A DNA stretch of 64,000 nucleotides from Geojedonia litorea (GTDB lineage Bacteria; Bacteroidota; Bacteroidia; Flavobacteriales; Flavobacteriaceae), in contig NZ_JBHSGP010000007.1 of the NCBI RefSeq assembly GCF_042654525.1, positions 1 to 64,000 on the forward strand, given 5' to 3'. The notes below the pieces were generated by a model. The model saw nothing but the letters and a program-made list of their open reading frames with translations, ran no database searches and was not told the origin of the DNA. Made by a program: the position numbers and the translations under genes. Below are positions 62,510 to 64,000 of this stretch, piece by piece (the first letter of the stretch is position 1; every line of letters starts with the position of its first letter).

Positions 62510-64000
62510 TTAAAATGTTGAAGATAAACTAATATGAATTTTTGAATTAGAAAGTGTAAATTCTTGGTTTTCAGAGTTCCCGGAACTGTAATTTAATTTA
62601 AAAAGCCCAGCTTGAGTGAGTAGGCCAAAACCAAAACCAAGACCTAAAAGTTTGTCTTTTACATCAATTATTTGGTTTTCAAAATAGGCGAGATCTATAA
62701 CAGAATGAATGTAAAGATTATTGCTTACTCGGTATCGGTATTCTGAATTTAGTACCGAAAATAAATTTGCATATAAACTATTCTCTTCAAAACCCCTAAT
62801 CGAGTTGATTCCGCCAAAACGCATAAGCTCATTTTCTAGATAATTATCTGACATTAGTGAACCACCATTTAATCTCAAATAAATATTATTTCTTGTGTTA
62901 AGATGGAAAATTTTAAAAGTATCAAGATATAAACTTGTTTGTGATGTATTAATGTTTTCTAATGTTCGTTTGCCAGTCCCAAAACTTAAGTCAAAAAGAA
63001 AGTTTGTCGGAAATAAAATATCAAATTTTTGATTCCTTTGATGAGCATAATTGAATAAGTAGAAGTTTGATTTGTAATCCTGTAATAATGCTGTTGAATT
63101 CTCTAATAAATTATTCGATGAAATTGAATTAATACCTGCAGACAAAACATTTCTCGAATTAAATTGATAAATAAGTTTTGCAGATTGTGATGTTGTAATA
63201 AAAGTTGAATCTTTCCTAAATATGTTTAGTTTGAATTCGGTCCCTAATGGAGAACCAAAAACGTAAGGCATGCTTACCTTAATGTCAAAGGTTCGTTGTT
63301 TGTTCTCATCGCTTTTGTATAATAATTTAAGCGATTCTCCATAATTTAAGTTATTAGTAAGATTTAAATTTAAATAGCCATCAAATTCGATATTTCCTGT
63401 TTGATCGTTTGTTCCAAAACCTAAAAACCCATCAAAGGTGTTGCTGTTCGCTTTCTCAATATATATGTATAGAGAAGTTGAATCTTTAGTGAAAAGTAGT
63501 TCAGGTTCTCTTATTTGATTTGCGAAAACCAAATTTTCAAGATCTGATGTTTTACTATTAATTGATTTGATATTTAATAGTTGCTTTGGTTTAAGTTTTA
63601 AGTAATGCTTGATATATGATCTTGGAAACTTATCATAACCCTTGACTATAATTTGATCAATGGTTCGTTGGTCTTCATTCTCATTGATTATTACCAAAGT
63701 ACCTTTTAGGGTAAGGTCGTCATTCTTAAGAACATCAATAATCTGAATTTTTAAAAATGGATTGCCTTTTTCGGCCAAAGCAGCATTTAAATAGTTTAAA
63801 GATTCTTCGAGTTTTTCAAAACTTATCCTAAAAAAATCATCATTAACTTCTGAAGCAATATTAGATATGACTTTCTTTTCAATGAGTCCTTTATAATAGA
63901 GGTCTATGGATTTGTATTTTATTCCTATGTTAAATAAGGCAAGAAACGTGCTGTCATTCGCTTTTTGTATCGCTTCTAACTTGCTTTCTAAAAAACCTAT
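62510..64000 (-). CDS. POTRA/beta-barrel outer-membrane protein (BamA/TamA-like), 5'-partial
   Basis: The frame stays open to the window edge (codons read through 63779-64000 without a stop), so at least 497 residues are present and the start lies outside. The visible N-terminal part is helical and lysine/glutamate-rich (FFRISFEKLEESLNYLN). A POTRA-like domain follows (QIIVKGYDKFPRSYIKHYLK, then LKPKQLLNIKSINSKTSDLE), and then a 16-strand-type barrel of the surface-antigen family (YGESLKLLYKSDE; FGGINSIRGFEEN is the conserved barrel-lumen loop) ending HISLSSTF. It is BamA/TamA-like by topology; an insertase role is inferred. The nearest TTG (63778) is not a credible start. Confidence 0.82.
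   Translation of the reverse strand: MGFLESKLEAIQKANDSTFLALFNIGIKYKSIDLYYKGLIEKKVISNIASEVNDDFFRISFEKLEESLNYLNAALAEKGNPFLKIQIIDVLKNDDLTLKGTLVIINENEDQRTIDQIIVKGYDKFPRSYIKHYLKLKPKQLLNIKSINSKTSDLENLVFANQIREPELLFTKDSTSLYIYIEKANSNTFDGFLGFGTNDQTGNIEFDGYLNLNLTNNLNYGESLKLLYKSDENKQRTFDIKVSMPYVFGSPLGTEFKLNIFRKDSTFITTSQSAKLIYQFNSRNVLSAGINSISSNNLLENSTALLQDYKSNFYLFNYAHQRNQKFDILFPTNFLFDLSFGTGKRTLENINTSQTSLYLDTFKIFHLNTRNNIYLRLNGGSLMSDNYLENELMRFGGINSIRGFEENSLYANLFSVLNSEYRYRVSNNLYIHSVIDLAYFENQIIDVKDKLLGLGFGFGLLTQAGLFKLNYSSGNSENQEFTLSNSKIHISLSSTF

Noticed and set aside
1..64000. CRISPR arrays, transposases, integrases, prophage genes or tRNA genes
   Set aside because: None seen. The only tandem repeats noticed are the coding HYR units, and intergenic gaps are short apart from those described.

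Overview
The window reads as a chromosomal segment of a marine-type Flavobacteriaceae bacterium (Bacteroidota). The reasons are AT-rich DNA, type IX secretion (T9SS) and gliding genes (gldJ, porU, porV), a surface protein with a T9SS C-terminal sorting domain, two SusC/SusD pairs, flavobacterial gene neighbourhoods, Bacteroidota-type promoters (TTG - about 19 nt - TAnnTTTG) and few Shine-Dalgarno sites. No rRNA, tRNA, CRISPR array, integrase or transposase was seen.

Layout. 1-2154: C-terminal part of a large repetitive T9SS-exported adhesin, with one ambiguous base (n, position 332) where a 243-bp repeat has lost 29 bp. 2226-10695: murF and gldJ (minus), then porU and porV (plus). 10798-14000: cdd, pdhA, pdhC. 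14081-16380: cupin protein, secreted DUF4242 protein, and an AraC-type regulator that itself carries a DUF4242 domain. 16526-21369: M28 peptidase, SDR, SprT-like protein, manC, DUF389 membrane protein. 21372-25464: MlaF/MlaE-type ABC transporter, PafA phosphatase, DNA/RNA endonuclease. 25457-30888 (minus): a KASIII - methyltransferase - GT2 run, and gcvP upstream. 31008-36554: UbiA-like membrane protein, an ECF sigma factor with a tiny anti-sigma-like partner, M3 peptidase, a candidate small RNA, purE and purK. 36720-40960: HPRT-adenylate kinase fusion, obgE, ion channel, DUF4136 lipoprotein, SDR. 40975-41231: remnant of what looks like an alpha-2-macroglobulin gene reduced to its two ends. 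41416-52667: TPR protein, mpl, dienelactone hydrolase, PaiB-like and DUF1569 proteins, radC, polysaccharide deacetylase, yjjG-type HAD, rarA, rhomboid, rlmB. 52753-62409: two consecutive susCD operons on the minus strand. 62510-64000: 5'-truncated POTRA/beta-barrel outer-membrane protein.

How it fits together. PorU (surface sortase), PorV (OM shuttle/anchor) and GldJ belong to the T9SS/gliding machinery, and the adhesin at the left edge is a typical client. The right end is devoted to TonB-dependent uptake with no carbohydrate-active enzymes beside it, so the substrate cannot be inferred. The rest is mostly housekeeping (cell wall, purine, pyruvate and glycine metabolism, repair). The most noteworthy items are the A2M micro-pseudogene, the DUF4242 sensor/regulator pair, a candidate sRNA at 34838-34916, a perfect palindrome over the second susC promoter, and a set of promoters so close to their start codons that the mRNAs should be nearly leaderless. 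I did not find a clear-cut wholly new system; these are the best leads.
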